DNA from: a virus
Virus record (IMG/VR): IMGVR_UViG_3300025133_000668
Coordinates: 1-21,925 of that record
Strand: one strand, 5' to 3'
DNA: 21,925 bases
In this document: one piece after another, positions 6,750 through 15,434 of the stretch
Layout: each line of letters starts with the position of its first letter
Numbering within the stretch: position 1 is the first letter of the stretch
Program-made: the position numbers and the translations under genes
The notes under the pieces: model-generated
What the model saw: the letters and a program-made list of their open reading frames with translations, nothing else
Told to the model about the DNA's origin: nothing
The model's database searches: none

Positions 6750-7003
6750 GGTGCTGTCTCCTGTTTAAGTTTACGATTGTGATGTGCTTCATCCGTTTTT
6801 ACGGAGTCGAAGTAATCATCAATCTTTTGTAGCGCACAAATTATATTGTGTGCCTCCTCTCGCTCATCCGTAGTCGAATCAGCGTTTACAAAAACAGCAA
6901 CTTGCTGTTCTGTAATTTCTTTTATGGCTAATTGAAACATGTCATCAGCCTGTAATGTCTTCATTCTAGCAGATTTTTCAACAATTGAAAGTTTTGAAGC
7001 CAC
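6746..7003 (-). CDS. Small conserved protein between portal and scaffold (85 aa)
   Basis: An 85-residue helical, charged protein, start GTG at 7003 overlapping the portal TAG by one base, with an AGGAGG site nine bases upstream. The central TTDEREEAHNIICALQKIDDYF resembles small proteins often coded between portal and scaffold in marine podoviruses. Function is unknown: a role in head assembly is inferred only from position. Its TGA overlaps the scaffold TTG, so the three genes portal, linker and scaffold are likely translated in sequence. Confidence 0.78.
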   Translation of the reverse strand: MASKLSIVEKSARMKTLQADDMFQLAIKEITEQQVAVFVNADSTTDEREEAHNIICALQKIDDYFDSVKTDEAHHNRKLKQETAP

Positions 7004-9090
7004 TAGAACCTACCTCCTAATACTGCTTTTGCAGGTGATTCTTGTGGGTATCTAGCCTCTTGTTGTGCAGATTTAATTTGTGCAGTATCTACAGAAGTTC
7101 CGTATTTACCTAATATTTCTGCTACTTTAATCATTAGTTCTTGGTCAAGCGCATCACGCTCTCTGTCATCAACTGCAATAGCTTTTTGTGCTTCAATCTG
7201 AAGTTTCAGTTGTTGCATTTCCATTGCTTTATCTGCTTTGTACTGTTCTGCTTGCACTAATGCTTCTGCTTCTGTTATTTGTGGAGATTCAGCCGCCATT
7301 TGTTGCTGTTCTTGGATTAACTGTGCTTCAATCTCAGGATTAATTGGTTGGAAATACCTATCAACGTTTTTAACACCTTGTAGAGCTAACATATCGCCTA
7401 GGGTGTTTCGTATGCCTGTCATAGTAACTAAACCATTACCATTGCCATATTGACCCCATATTTGCATTTGCATTTGTAAAGCTTGAGATAAAGCCGCATG
7501 TCTTTCTGCTTCTTGTCCAGTTCCTACACCCACATTTACTTGTATATCCATGCCTGTATTCCAAACACGTGGGTCAATAGATTGAAACTCACCATGTAAG
7601 CGCATTAAAGTCTCTTCACAGCTATTTTCTACTAATAGGTTTAGCATTAGCTTAAATAGTCGTTTCATGCCGCCCTCGGCAATATTTCGAGCCATAACCT
7701 CAATCTGAGCTGAACCTTGTTGAGCTTGTAAACGTGCCGCAGTTGCTGATGTATTCTGTAGTGCATCCGGGTCTAGGCCCATAGAGGCCCTTGTTACTCC
7801 AGTTTTAGCTTCTACAGCATCATCCATGTATTGCATTGCAGTTAATACCTGACCTGCTACAAATGGTGTTGCAATATCAACTAGAGCCTGTGGAGACTTC
7901 ATTCTAACTAATCCACCAATCTCATTGTTCATTAAATCGTCTACATTCACCTGTCCTTGTACATAACCCTGTCTTGGTGAGTTTGTTAATGCTACGTTGT
8001 CCATCATTCCTCTTAGCATAGCTGTAGAGGAGTCTTGGTCGTTCATCACTAGGTCAGCAACACTACGACCAAAGAATGTGTGTGGTTCAGGGTCTATTTC
8101 AAATACTGCAAATGGTACATCTCCATAAGGCTCACATTCTAAGACTTGATTATCGCCTCCGGCCATAAGTATTTTGTACATCATTGCAACACCTGTGCCT
8201 TCCTTGTCCATTTTCATGTAGGCTTCAGTTACAGCTACTTTTTTCATAGACACATCTGATGATTCTTCTTCTTCTTGGTCGTAACCTCTACGCTCAAATT
8301 CTTCTGCATCTGAATAAGAGTCATCTGAGCTTAGACCTGATAAATTTGAAACCATTTCAAAGTCATAACCCATTTCTACTAAATCACTTACACGCATTTC
8401 AGTTCTATGAGCTACTATGTATGCATCATCTATACTTTTAGCGTTTCTATCAACAATAAATTCTTCAGGCGGTACAGCTTCCATCTTCAACTCGCCATTT
8501 CGTTTTTTGTGACTTATTTTTAGTGAATGCATAGATGATTGTATTTGATTACCCATCTCATCTACTTCAATCTCTGTTTCTTCTGTATGTTCAATAACTT
8601 CTACATCTTCTTCATTAACAATAACCGCCATTTCTTCTTCTGTGACGTTTGTGTATGTGTGTATTGTTGCAGAGGTATTTTCTTCCCACCATATCTTTAA
8701 AATGCCAGTTTTCTTTACTAAGGCATCATGTATAGCATTGTTAAGCATAGTATAACCACCTAACTGCTGAAACTTCCAATGAGCGTATTTTGTAGCCTGT
8801 TCTGCACCTACAACGTCTTCTTGACTAGTAGGAATATACTCTACAGGGTTCTCTGAGGATAAAAACACGCGCATAAGGCTTGGTTTTATAGCTCTAATTG
8901 TATCTCTAACCTTTGTAGATACTATTTTTGAACGACCTTCTTCCTGTCCTATGTCCGTTTCACCTTCAAAGTAACGTTGAGACTTAATTCTATCTTCGGC
9001 TATCTCACTTTCAACAAATGAAATTGCGGCATCTAGTGCATCTGATGCTATGCCTTGTATTTGGTCTTCTGTCATCGATTCTAATTTCAT
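7003..9090 (-). CDS. Portal protein (P22-like)
   Basis: A 695-residue dodecameric portal that would form the DNA channel at one capsid vertex. The N-terminal helical region with ESEIAEDRIKSQRYFEGE, the segment IRAIKPSLMRVFLSSENPVE, GILKIWWEE, VPPEEFIVDRNAKSIDDAYI and the long GMMDNVALTNSPRQGYVQGQ stretch are characteristic of P22-type portals of marine phages. Residues ~600-655 are Gln/Glu-rich and probably form the C-terminal helical barrel. An acidic, Ser-rich insert (about 253-282) precedes the wing region. The length matches the family (about 700). The gene starts at ATG 9090 overlapping the previous TGA (ATGA). No terminase is in the window, so the packaging motor partner is coded elsewhere. 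Confidence 0.93.
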   Translation of the reverse strand: MKLESMTEDQIQGIASDALDAAISFVESEIAEDRIKSQRYFEGETDIGQEEGRSKIVSTKVRDTIRAIKPSLMRVFLSSENPVEYIPTSQEDVVGAEQATKYAHWKFQQLGGYTMLNNAIHDALVKKTGILKIWWEENTSATIHTYTNVTEEEMAVIVNEEDVEVIEHTEETEIEVDEMGNQIQSSMHSLKISHKKRNGELKMEAVPPEEFIVDRNAKSIDDAYIVAHRTEMRVSDLVEMGYDFEMVSNLSGLSSDDSYSDAEEFERRGYDQEEEESSDVSMKKVAVTEAYMKMDKEGTGVAMMYKILMAGGDNQVLECEPYGDVPFAVFEIDPEPHTFFGRSVADLVMNDQDSSTAMLRGMMDNVALTNSPRQGYVQGQVNVDDLMNNEIGGLVRMKSPQALVDIATPFVAGQVLTAMQYMDDAVEAKTGVTRASMGLDPDALQNTSATAARLQAQQGSAQIEVMARNIAEGGMKRLFKLMLNLLVENSCEETLMRLHGEFQSIDPRVWNTGMDIQVNVGVGTGQEAERHAALSQALQMQMQIWGQYGNGNGLVTMTGIRNTLGDMLALQGVKNVDRYFQPINPEIEAQLIQEQQQMAAESPQITEAEALVQAEQYKADKAMEMQQLKLQIEAQKAIAVDDRERDALDQELMIKVAEILGKYGTSVDTAQIKSAQQEARYPQESPAKAVLGGRF

Positions 9091-11714
9091 TGTTGTTGAC
9101 CTCCGTAATATTCTCTAATCTCTCTGCCTTTAGTAACTGAGCCTGCAATTAGGTTTAAGTTTATACCTGAATACATAAAATTAGATATATATTCTAAATC
9201 ATCCATAGTCTGTTGGCCATCTTTAACAGCCTTATATACTTTTCTTAGTTTATCCATGGCCGCTTTTCCACGTGTACCAGTCATAGCACTAGCTAATTCT
9301 TTTAATACAAGATGTTTGTGTTTTTTAGAAATAGCTTCTGTTTCATTAATTCTTTGTATTATTCTTCTAGTAGCTTCTACACCTCTGCCTTCAGCTAGAG
9401 TTTGTCTAATTGTTTTTGCTTCATCTGTAGTTTTTGCTATATTTTCTAATACATTTCCCCGAATTGCTGTTTTACTGTTTTCAGCTACTGCTACTCTTAA
9501 TTTAATAGCTACTTCTGCCTTGTCTAAATCTTTAACTAATTTTTTAAATTCTTTTGGCCCTAAAACTGTTTCAAGTATTTTTCTGTTATCTTGAGATGAC
9601 AATATCTTCCATATTTCGTCTAATTCTTTAGAGTCAGGCATTCTAGATGGTGTAGGCTTCATAGAGCCAATAACTCTCTCTAATTTAGCTCTAATACCTA
9701 ATCGCATAGCTAATTTTTCGTTTTCACCTGCATCTTTTATTATATTGGCTACCATATTCGGTGTTACACCTTCTTCAAGCATGTCGTAACCACTTGCTAA
9801 CGCGTTCTCACTTGTTATTTTGTCTTGTCCTAATTTGACAGCCTTTTTATAGTCAGGGTTAGCTTTTTTTAAGGCATCTGACAACATATAGCGCAAATGC
9901 AATGCATCTTTTGCTTCTTGACTTAATACTGGTAGCATTTTGCCCGGTGCGGCTACACCCGGAGAATTAAACGCAATATCACTTAACTCTCGTTTTATAA
10001 AGTCAAGTTGTTTCATCGTAGGATTATCAACAAGTGTTAAAAATTCATTACCACTAGCATCTACATTTCTTTTAAATGCTAACTCAGTAGTATCGCCTGT
10101 ACTTTTTCTAATTCTTGAATTAATCTTGCTTAATATTTTTGTAAGCGTAGCTTCATCTATTTCATCAAGTGCTTCTTGTACTTTTTGACCTTTCGGAGAT
10201 AAATAGTCTATTTGTGTTTTGTAAGCTTTTTTATATGCTTTGTCTCTAGCCGGTTTTGTCTTTATTGCATTCTGTTTAGCTATTTCTGATGGGTCTTGTT
10301 TAATAGTTGGAAAATCTTCCATAAATGGCAAATCAGCAATGTTTTGATTCATTGACTTATCCATGTTTGCTAAATTTGCAGTTACCCTAGTTTGTAATGC
10401 TTTATTGACTGTTGATGCACTTTCTCCACCTGCCGCCGCTACTGCATCTGTAATAACTTGCGTTGCAATGTCAGCATCAGCAATCATTGCGCCATCTTTA
10501 TTAACACCACCTCGTCTTAGGTTTGCTAACATCTCTTCTAATGTTGAACCACCTGCTTTTATTGTTTCTTTAACAATTTCTGCGGCATCTTTACTGATTG
10601 CAAATAATGATGCTATAGCTTCTGTACTTTTATCTTTCAGGCCAACTGATATTCTTTGCCATCCCCAAACCATAGGCATTAAAGCTAGGTTAGCTCCTGC
10701 ACCAATGCCTGCTCCCCACATTCCCTGCTCTATTGCTTCATCCAATCTTTCACCCTCTTCACCTGCACCATAACCATAAAGCAAACCTTCTCCACCGCCA
10801 ATAGCCGCTCCTCCAGTAACAAGTGCAGTACCTCTCCATATTTTAGGTAACCCTTGTATCCAGTTATATAATTCTTTTGCTTTTTTGGTCGAACCTGCCA
10901 TGTAACCAGTAAATAATCCACCTGTTACGTTAGCGGCTATTGCGGTTTTAGGGTAGGCAATATCAAAATCTGCATCCTGTACTTTAGACTTCTCTGAAAT
11001 TTCCTCACCAGTCATTAGTAGGTTTTCACCAGTAGCGGCTCGATATAAAGCGTTTATACTATCGTTCATAGCTCCCATTGTTTCGTCTCTGTAGCTTCCT
11101 ACTCCTAAGCCACCTTCTATATAGTTTCCTGCCAAACCTGAAAAATAATTCATTGGTTGTTGTAAAAAACCTACATTTTTTTTAGCTTGTAGTACGTTAT
11201 AAACGTCACTTGGATGGTCTGTCTCTTGACCCTCTGCCATTGCCATAGCCGCCGCCACAACTGCTTCATCGTTTGATACTATACGATTTAATTGGTCTAT
11301 ATAAGCCAAACCAGTCGGAGTCTTTACGACAACCTGTTGTCCTTCATCATCAAGTGTAGCTATTACCTCTTCAGGAGGTCTAGTAGTTTGTGTAATGTTT
11401 TCTGAAGCTGATGGTGGTCTAATACCATCATGATAACTCAAAGTATGTTTGGGTAATTCTGCATCAACTTCTTGGATTACTTCTTGGTTTACTTCTTGGG
11501 TTAATTCTTGTGGCACAAAAGGTACAGTAACGTTACCACCTTCTTCTTGTATATATGCTTCGTCTATAACCTGTTGTGGGTCAGCCGCAGTTGCTAACTC
11601 ACCATTTGGAAAATATTGATTTATAATCTTTGCAATTTCTCTTGCATCTCCTTCATTGCCGGCTTTGTCAGCTCGGTCTAGCATTAACATTAATTCTTTG
11701 TAAGTATATTCCAC
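9087..11714 (-). CDS. Large putative internal (ejection) virion protein
   Basis: An 875-residue protein just before the portal gene. Residues 69-87 hold a four-residue repeat (QELT-QEVN-QEVI-QEVD). Residues ~255-352 form a long Gly/Ala-rich, weakly hydrophobic stretch (ANVTGGLFTGYMAG, ALVTGGAAIGGGEGLLYGYG, GMWGAGIGAGANLALMPMVW) that could enter a membrane. Residues ~360-860 are charged, helical and probably coiled coil. This combination recalls pore-forming ejection proteins of P22- and T7-like phages, which leave the head and build a conduit through the host envelope. No enzymatic motif was seen. The start is GTG 11714, one base after the preceding TAA, without a good ribosome binding site: ATG at residue 9 is an alternative. 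Function is inferred from context and architecture. Confidence 0.72.
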   Translation of the reverse strand: MEYTYKELMLMLDRADKAGNEGDAREIAKIINQYFPNGELATAADPQQVIDEAYIQEEGGNVTVPFVPQELTQEVNQEVIQEVDAELPKHTLSYHDGIRPPSASENITQTTRPPEEVIATLDDEGQQVVVKTPTGLAYIDQLNRIVSNDEAVVAAAMAMAEGQETDHPSDVYNVLQAKKNVGFLQQPMNYFSGLAGNYIEGGLGVGSYRDETMGAMNDSINALYRAATGENLLMTGEEISEKSKVQDADFDIAYPKTAIAANVTGGLFTGYMAGSTKKAKELYNWIQGLPKIWRGTALVTGGAAIGGGEGLLYGYGAGEEGERLDEAIEQGMWGAGIGAGANLALMPMVWGWQRISVGLKDKSTEAIASLFAISKDAAEIVKETIKAGGSTLEEMLANLRRGGVNKDGAMIADADIATQVITDAVAAAGGESASTVNKALQTRVTANLANMDKSMNQNIADLPFMEDFPTIKQDPSEIAKQNAIKTKPARDKAYKKAYKTQIDYLSPKGQKVQEALDEIDEATLTKILSKINSRIRKSTGDTTELAFKRNVDASGNEFLTLVDNPTMKQLDFIKRELSDIAFNSPGVAAPGKMLPVLSQEAKDALHLRYMLSDALKKANPDYKKAVKLGQDKITSENALASGYDMLEEGVTPNMVANIIKDAGENEKLAMRLGIRAKLERVIGSMKPTPSRMPDSKELDEIWKILSSQDNRKILETVLGPKEFKKLVKDLDKAEVAIKLRVAVAENSKTAIRGNVLENIAKTTDEAKTIRQTLAEGRGVEATRRIIQRINETEAISKKHKHLVLKELASAMTGTRGKAAMDKLRKVYKAVKDGQQTMDDLEYISNFMYSGINLNLIAGSVTKGREIREYYGGQQQ

Positions 11715-11715
11715 T

Positions 11716-13296
11716 TTATTGTTTAGTTGTAATTAAATATTTAGAACCTAACTCATTCACTCTATCAATAGTAAGAGTATCTTCTACTTTAGGAGTTTTG
11801 TAGACAGGCAAAGGGTTAACTTCAATTCTATTTAGTTTGCGGCTTCTTTGATAATCTGCATAGTAACCATTATCTAAACGCTCGTTGTATTCATCAATAA
11901 CTTGTCTTGAATATTTACGTCTGTAGTATGTCATTTCTTTTAAAGCTTCCGGAGTCATTTTTATTTCACCAGTCATAACTTTAATTAAGAAATCTCTCTC
12001 TGCCGGTGTATCAATACCACGTGCGCCAATACCTAAAATAGCAATCATTCCAAATACATCACTACCAAGTAAGGCTTCTAATAATTGTGTATCTGTAGCT
12101 CTTTCTGCGGCTTCAGAACTATTTGTAAATTGTGCAACAAGCTCGTTTAATCTTTGTTTAACATTTTGCAAAGCACCAAGGTTTGGCTTGCCCTCTTCAA
12201 TAATCCTTAAAACTTCGTCTAATTTTTTTATGTTATTGTGTGCTTTTCTAACTGCTTCAAGGTCTTTCATATCTTGCTCAACTAATTTGGCTTGCAACTT
12301 TTTATCATATTCCGAATCAGAAAGGTCACCCTGACTTAAATCAATATCAATATCTGTATTACCCTGACCATGATTTAAGAAAAAGTCTCGATATGCTTGC
12401 GTTCCCGGCTCTAGTCCTGCTTCTTTAGCTCTGTAGTCCATAAGCAACATAGAGTCAGTCTTGCCATTATCAGGTGTGAAATTAGATACAAGCGCAATCT
12501 TTCTATCCATTAGCTCTTGCGGTTTCATGCCGCTTTCTTCTGCTAACATCTCTAGCTCATTCATTTTCTTTTCAAATTCTGCTTGTTGTACTTTAGGAAT
12601 ACCGAATAGTTCTAACATGTCAGGTGTTAATTCACCTTTTTTCTTCATTTCATTGTATAGCTCTACTTTCTTTGTAAAAGCATCTTTTGTTACACCTATA
12701 CCCAACAAGGTTTCCATACCTATTTCTCGTTGTACAGCAGTTAATACACTATCTTCACTAGTGTCTGAAAACAATTTAAACTTTTTGTCAAATTCTGTTT
12801 CAACAGGTACAGTAATACCGGCTAAAGCTTTTTGTTCCGGAGTCGCATCAGGATTGTCTGATAACCATTGCATTTTTTCTGCAAAAGCTGATAAAGGCTC
12901 TTCTTTCATAGCCATAGTTACAGCTTCGCCCGGTGGTAACACTCCATTTCTAACCATTTCAGCTAAATCTGTTCTACCATTAGGGTATTCTTCTGATTTC
13001 ATGCCTAAAAGAGCTGTTACAGTTGCATTTTTACTTTTAGTAGCCGCATCACCTTCACGAATTGCAGTAATTCTGTTCTCAAAGCTAGTGTGCATGGCTT
13101 GGTCAGGCTCTAAACGCATTGTATTAAAGCCTTGGCCTAGTCTGTAGACTTGTTCTTGTGACATTCCGGCAAACATTGAGTTGCTTATATCACTAATGCC
13201 ACCCATGATGCCTTTTTTCTCTTCATCATCTTTACCACCTAATAGGCCTCCTCCTATCATTGCTCCTGCTAACATTTGTCCTAGTCCTAGTGCCAT
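11716..13296 (-). CDS. Putative internal virion protein with TPAERDFL motif
   Basis: A 526-residue protein. The N-terminus is Gly-rich and hydrophobic (MALGLGQMLAGAMIGGGLLGG), then a charged helical region. Residues 292-309 (EAGLEPGTQAYRDFFLNH) and 426-444 (RGIDTPAERDFLIKVMTGE) recur in the same order in the 243-residue protein at 18865-19596. The C-terminus has Tyr/Arg-rich helices (YYRRKYSRQVIDEYNERL). TPAE-type motifs of this kind are found in marine phage virion proteins of unknown function. A GGAG site precedes the ATG. Position between the 283-residue protein and the large ejection candidate suggests a place inside the head or in the ejection channel, but this is inference. No enzyme motif was recognised. 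Confidence 0.72.
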   Translation of the reverse strand: MALGLGQMLAGAMIGGGLLGGKDDEEKKGIMGGISDISNSMFAGMSQEQVYRLGQGFNTMRLEPDQAMHTSFENRITAIREGDAATKSKNATVTALLGMKSEEYPNGRTDLAEMVRNGVLPPGEAVTMAMKEEPLSAFAEKMQWLSDNPDATPEQKALAGITVPVETEFDKKFKLFSDTSEDSVLTAVQREIGMETLLGIGVTKDAFTKKVELYNEMKKKGELTPDMLELFGIPKVQQAEFEKKMNELEMLAEESGMKPQELMDRKIALVSNFTPDNGKTDSMLLMDYRAKEAGLEPGTQAYRDFFLNHGQGNTDIDIDLSQGDLSDSEYDKKLQAKLVEQDMKDLEAVRKAHNNIKKLDEVLRIIEEGKPNLGALQNVKQRLNELVAQFTNSSEAAERATDTQLLEALLGSDVFGMIAILGIGARGIDTPAERDFLIKVMTGEIKMTPEALKEMTYYRRKYSRQVIDEYNERLDNGYYADYQRSRKLNRIEVNPLPVYKTPKVEDTLTIDRVNELGSKYLITTKQ

Positions 13297-13305
13297 TTTT
13301 ATCTC

Positions 13306-14157
13306 CTAAGATGGATTACCGGTATAAGCGTTTGCACCTAGTGTTAGGTAATCAAACAGACCCGGTGTCTTCGTTTGTGTAACTGTCTGCGGTGTATTAA
13401 CAGGATTTGCATTCAATGCATTTGTTACATATCCAAGACCCTGTGCAGGATGATTAACATATCCTTGATGTTGCTTCTGTGCCGCATCAAACAATGCTTG
13501 TTGTAATGCTTGTTGCTGTGCGCCTTGTGTAGCAAGGTTTCTATTAACAGTTTGACCCATACCAAAACCAAGATTAGCTATTTGTCCAAGTTGGTTTGCC
13601 GCACCTAATCTCTGTCCTGCGCCTGAAAGTCCTGCCTGTTGATTAGCTAGACTAGCCTGTAGTTGATTAGATATGTCACCCATACCTGCTTGTTGATTAG
13701 CTAGTTGACCTTGCATATTGTTTTGTATATCTGCAAGAGCCATTTGTTGTGCGTTTTGAAAACCTGCTTGTCTAAGTCCTGCTGATGCCTGAGCTAATTG
13801 ACTTACAGTATCTCTGCCTATTTCACCCATAGCTACACCATGTCTGCTACCACCAAAACTACCTGCGGCTTGAGCTTGACCTTGTAAGTTATTCATGCCC
13901 ATTTGTGCGCCACGTAGTATGTCAGCTTCATTAGCTTTTACTACAGCATCATCGTATGGGTTTGTATATGGTTGCATGTTTATACCTGCAAGAGTCTGTG
14001 GTGTTACTGTCGCACTTTGTCCTGCTACACCTACTTGCTGTGGTTGATAACCCATTCCTGCTACAGTACCCATCCCTGCACCTTGCACACCTTGTGCCGC
14101 TAGGCTGTTTATGTTTGGTGGAGCTGTTTGACCACCGGGTAGTCCTTGATTAGCCAT
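13306..14157 (-). CDS. Gln/Ala-rich virion protein (internal/ejection candidate)
   Basis: A 283-residue protein of low complexity. After a Gly/Gln/Pro-rich start comes MQPYTNPYDDAVV (61-73), then an Ala/Gln-rich helical region with AAGSFGGSRHGVAMGE (97-112). I recognise this pair of motifs from many podovirus virion proteins of undefined function. Residues 152-178 contain a near-duplicate: LANQQAGMGD and LANQQAGLSG, 17 residues apart. The rest consists of amphipathic Gln/Ala/Leu helices, which suits membrane or DNA-channel contact during ejection. It overlaps the previous stop by one base (TAATG), with a GGAGG site. It and the 228-residue neighbour share the 'PYT' opening motif, suggesting related roles. 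Confidence 0.75.
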   Translation of the reverse strand: MANQGLPGGQTAPPNINSLAAQGVQGAGMGTVAGMGYQPQQVGVAGQSATVTPQTLAGINMQPYTNPYDDAVVKANEADILRGAQMGMNNLQGQAQAAGSFGGSRHGVAMGEIGRDTVSQLAQASAGLRQAGFQNAQQMALADIQNNMQGQLANQQAGMGDISNQLQASLANQQAGLSGAGQRLGAANQLGQIANLGFGMGQTVNRNLATQGAQQQALQQALFDAAQKQHQGYVNHPAQGLGYVTNALNANPVNTPQTVTQTKTPGLFDYLTLGANAYTGNPS

Positions 14158-14843
14158 TATAGACCTCCATACAAACTTGAACGTTTGCGATAGTTACCAG
14201 TTAGTGCCTTTGCTTTTTTAGCTTTTACAGCGTTTTGATGAGCTATGTCTTTTGCTTTTGGTACATAAGTTGATTTTTGTCCATAAGCACTATCTAATTG
14301 ACTTACATAACTTCCGGGGTCAACTTGCCTTTCGTGTGCTACTCTATCTTTTGTACTCCAAGTATTTGGATTGTATGGATTGTAAGCAGGTTTAGCCGGA
14401 CTTGCTCCACCTCCACCTCGACCACCGCCTCCACCACCACGTGCCACATTAGCAGGTACAACATTACCAAATAGGTTGTTGTATGCATTCATGTTTGCAG
14501 GGTCTCTAGCTGTAAGTTCTTTGAGAGCTTGGTCGTATAGTCCGATAGAGCTATATCCTTTAAAGCCGCCATCAAATTCTGTAGGAGTAGGCATCCCACT
14601 TGTAGCAGTCAATGTGCTATTAGGGTCTAGTAAACCAAAAGCCTTTGCCGCACCAATGTTATTATTCATTGCCGCATTTTGTGTTTCATTAAAAGCCGCT
14701 ACCTGTGGCCCTGTGTATGGCATGTATTTGAGCTGTTGTACTTGTTCAGCACGTCTTAAATTTCTTTCTGCCGGGCCTCTTACCCAATCAGGTATCGTTG
14801 TTTTTTCTTCTTTCTTTCCCCCTTTACCGCCGCCGCTACTCAT
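14157..14843 (-). CDS. Virion-associated protein with Gly-rich linker (228 aa)
   Basis: A 228-residue protein. The N-terminus is Gly/Lys-rich (SSGGGKGGKKEEK). IPDWVRGPAERNLRRAEQ and YMPYTGPQVAAFNETQNAA (40-58) are patterns I know from marine phage virion proteins next to ejection genes. A polyglycine linker (136-147) separates this from a Tyr/Lys-rich, basic C-terminal part (YNPYNPNTWSTKDRVAHERQ, then KAKKAKALTGNYRKRSS). The ATG lies one base after the preceding TGA. Role unknown. The basic tail could bind DNA or another virion protein. Assigning it to the virion rests on its place among structural genes. Confidence 0.73.
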   Translation of the reverse strand: MSSGGGKGGKKEEKTTIPDWVRGPAERNLRRAEQVQQLKYMPYTGPQVAAFNETQNAAMNNNIGAAKAFGLLDPNSTLTATSGMPTPTEFDGGFKGYSSIGLYDQALKELTARDPANMNAYNNLFGNVVPANVARGGGGGGRGGGGASPAKPAYNPYNPNTWSTKDRVAHERQVDPGSYVSQLDSAYGQKSTYVPKAKDIAHQNAVKAKKAKALTGNYRKRSSLYGGL

Positions 14844-14844
14844 G

Positions 14845-15222
14845 TCAAAACTCCTTTAATAAAGTTGTAAACTGCTCAGTCCATCCTTTTCTTTCGAGGA
14901 TTTTTTTCCATCCTCTTCGGCCTGTAACAGTCATCCCTATACATCCTTGGTGTTTTCCCCAAGTTATTGCATCATCATGCATATCTGTAATCTGTTTAAT
15001 TCCGTAACCTTTATCGCCACCTGCTAAGAATACATGAAGTACCTTTTTATTAGGATACACTACTATTTCGGTTACTGCACATCCGTTTGACCCCATCCAT
15101 AGTTGAAAATCGCCCTTTATCACTCCATCAACTATATCTTTAAAGTCATGCGTTTCGCCACCTTTTTTAAGAGCTGACTCTATCCAATCCTTACCACGCA
15201 TTAAATCGTCTGCTATACTCAT
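14845..15222 (-). CDS. Small conserved phage protein, GNAT-like in shape (125 aa)
   Basis: A 125-residue soluble protein. FQLWMGSNGCAVTEIVVYPN, KKVLHVFLAGGDKGYG and GCIGMTVTGRRGWKKILERK follow a beta-beta-helix-beta plan like a small GNAT acetyltransferase fold. I recall this family as common in T7-like and marine podoviruses near tail or internal protein genes, sometimes labelled internal virion protein or acetyltransferase. The usual acetyl-CoA pyrophosphate loop (R/Q-x-x-G-x-G/A) is not clear, so catalysis is doubtful. It overlaps its upstream neighbour by ATGA and ends one base before the next ATG, so it is tightly coupled to the virion genes. Confidence 0.73.
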   Translation of the reverse strand: MSIADDLMRGKDWIESALKKGGETHDFKDIVDGVIKGDFQLWMGSNGCAVTEIVVYPNKKVLHVFLAGGDKGYGIKQITDMHDDAITWGKHQGCIGMTVTGRRGWKKILERKGWTEQFTTLLKEF

Positions 15223-15434
15223 GGGTCTAATTTTAATTTAATCCAAGCTCCATTCTTGGAAACTACTGGGCAGTCCTGAGCTTCATCCCACATTAATATA
15301 CCATCTTGTGTAGCCTTACTATCTGAATTTTTAAACTGTAGCTTGTTTCTCGTAGTCGTTATAAATGAATTTAATCGCTCACCCCAAGGCTTCCAATCTT
15401 TTCCCATTGGAGGTGGTGGAGTTGCAATACTCAT
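15219..15434 (-). CDS. Small hypothetical protein (71 aa)
   Basis: A 71-residue protein with a Pro-rich start (MSIATPPPPMGKDWKPWGER), a Thr/Asn/Lys middle and a C-terminal ILMWDEAQDCPVVSKNGAWI that looks like a beta hairpin. It overlaps both neighbours by four bases (ATGA twice), strong evidence for real, coupled translation between the tail nozzle gene and the GNAT-like gene. I recall similar small proteins next to gp10-like genes in marine phages, without a function. A tail-assembly role is inference. Confidence 0.78.
   Translation of the reverse strand: MSIATPPPPMGKDWKPWGERLNSFITTTRNKLQFKNSDSKATQDGILMWDEAQDCPVVSKNGAWIKLKLDP

Noticed and set aside
12461-13147. Long plus-strand open frame (228 codons)
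   Set aside because: It lies wholly inside the minus-strand 526-residue gene, has Ser/Phe/Leu-heavy composition typical of an antisense shadow, and no ribosome binding site or family pattern.
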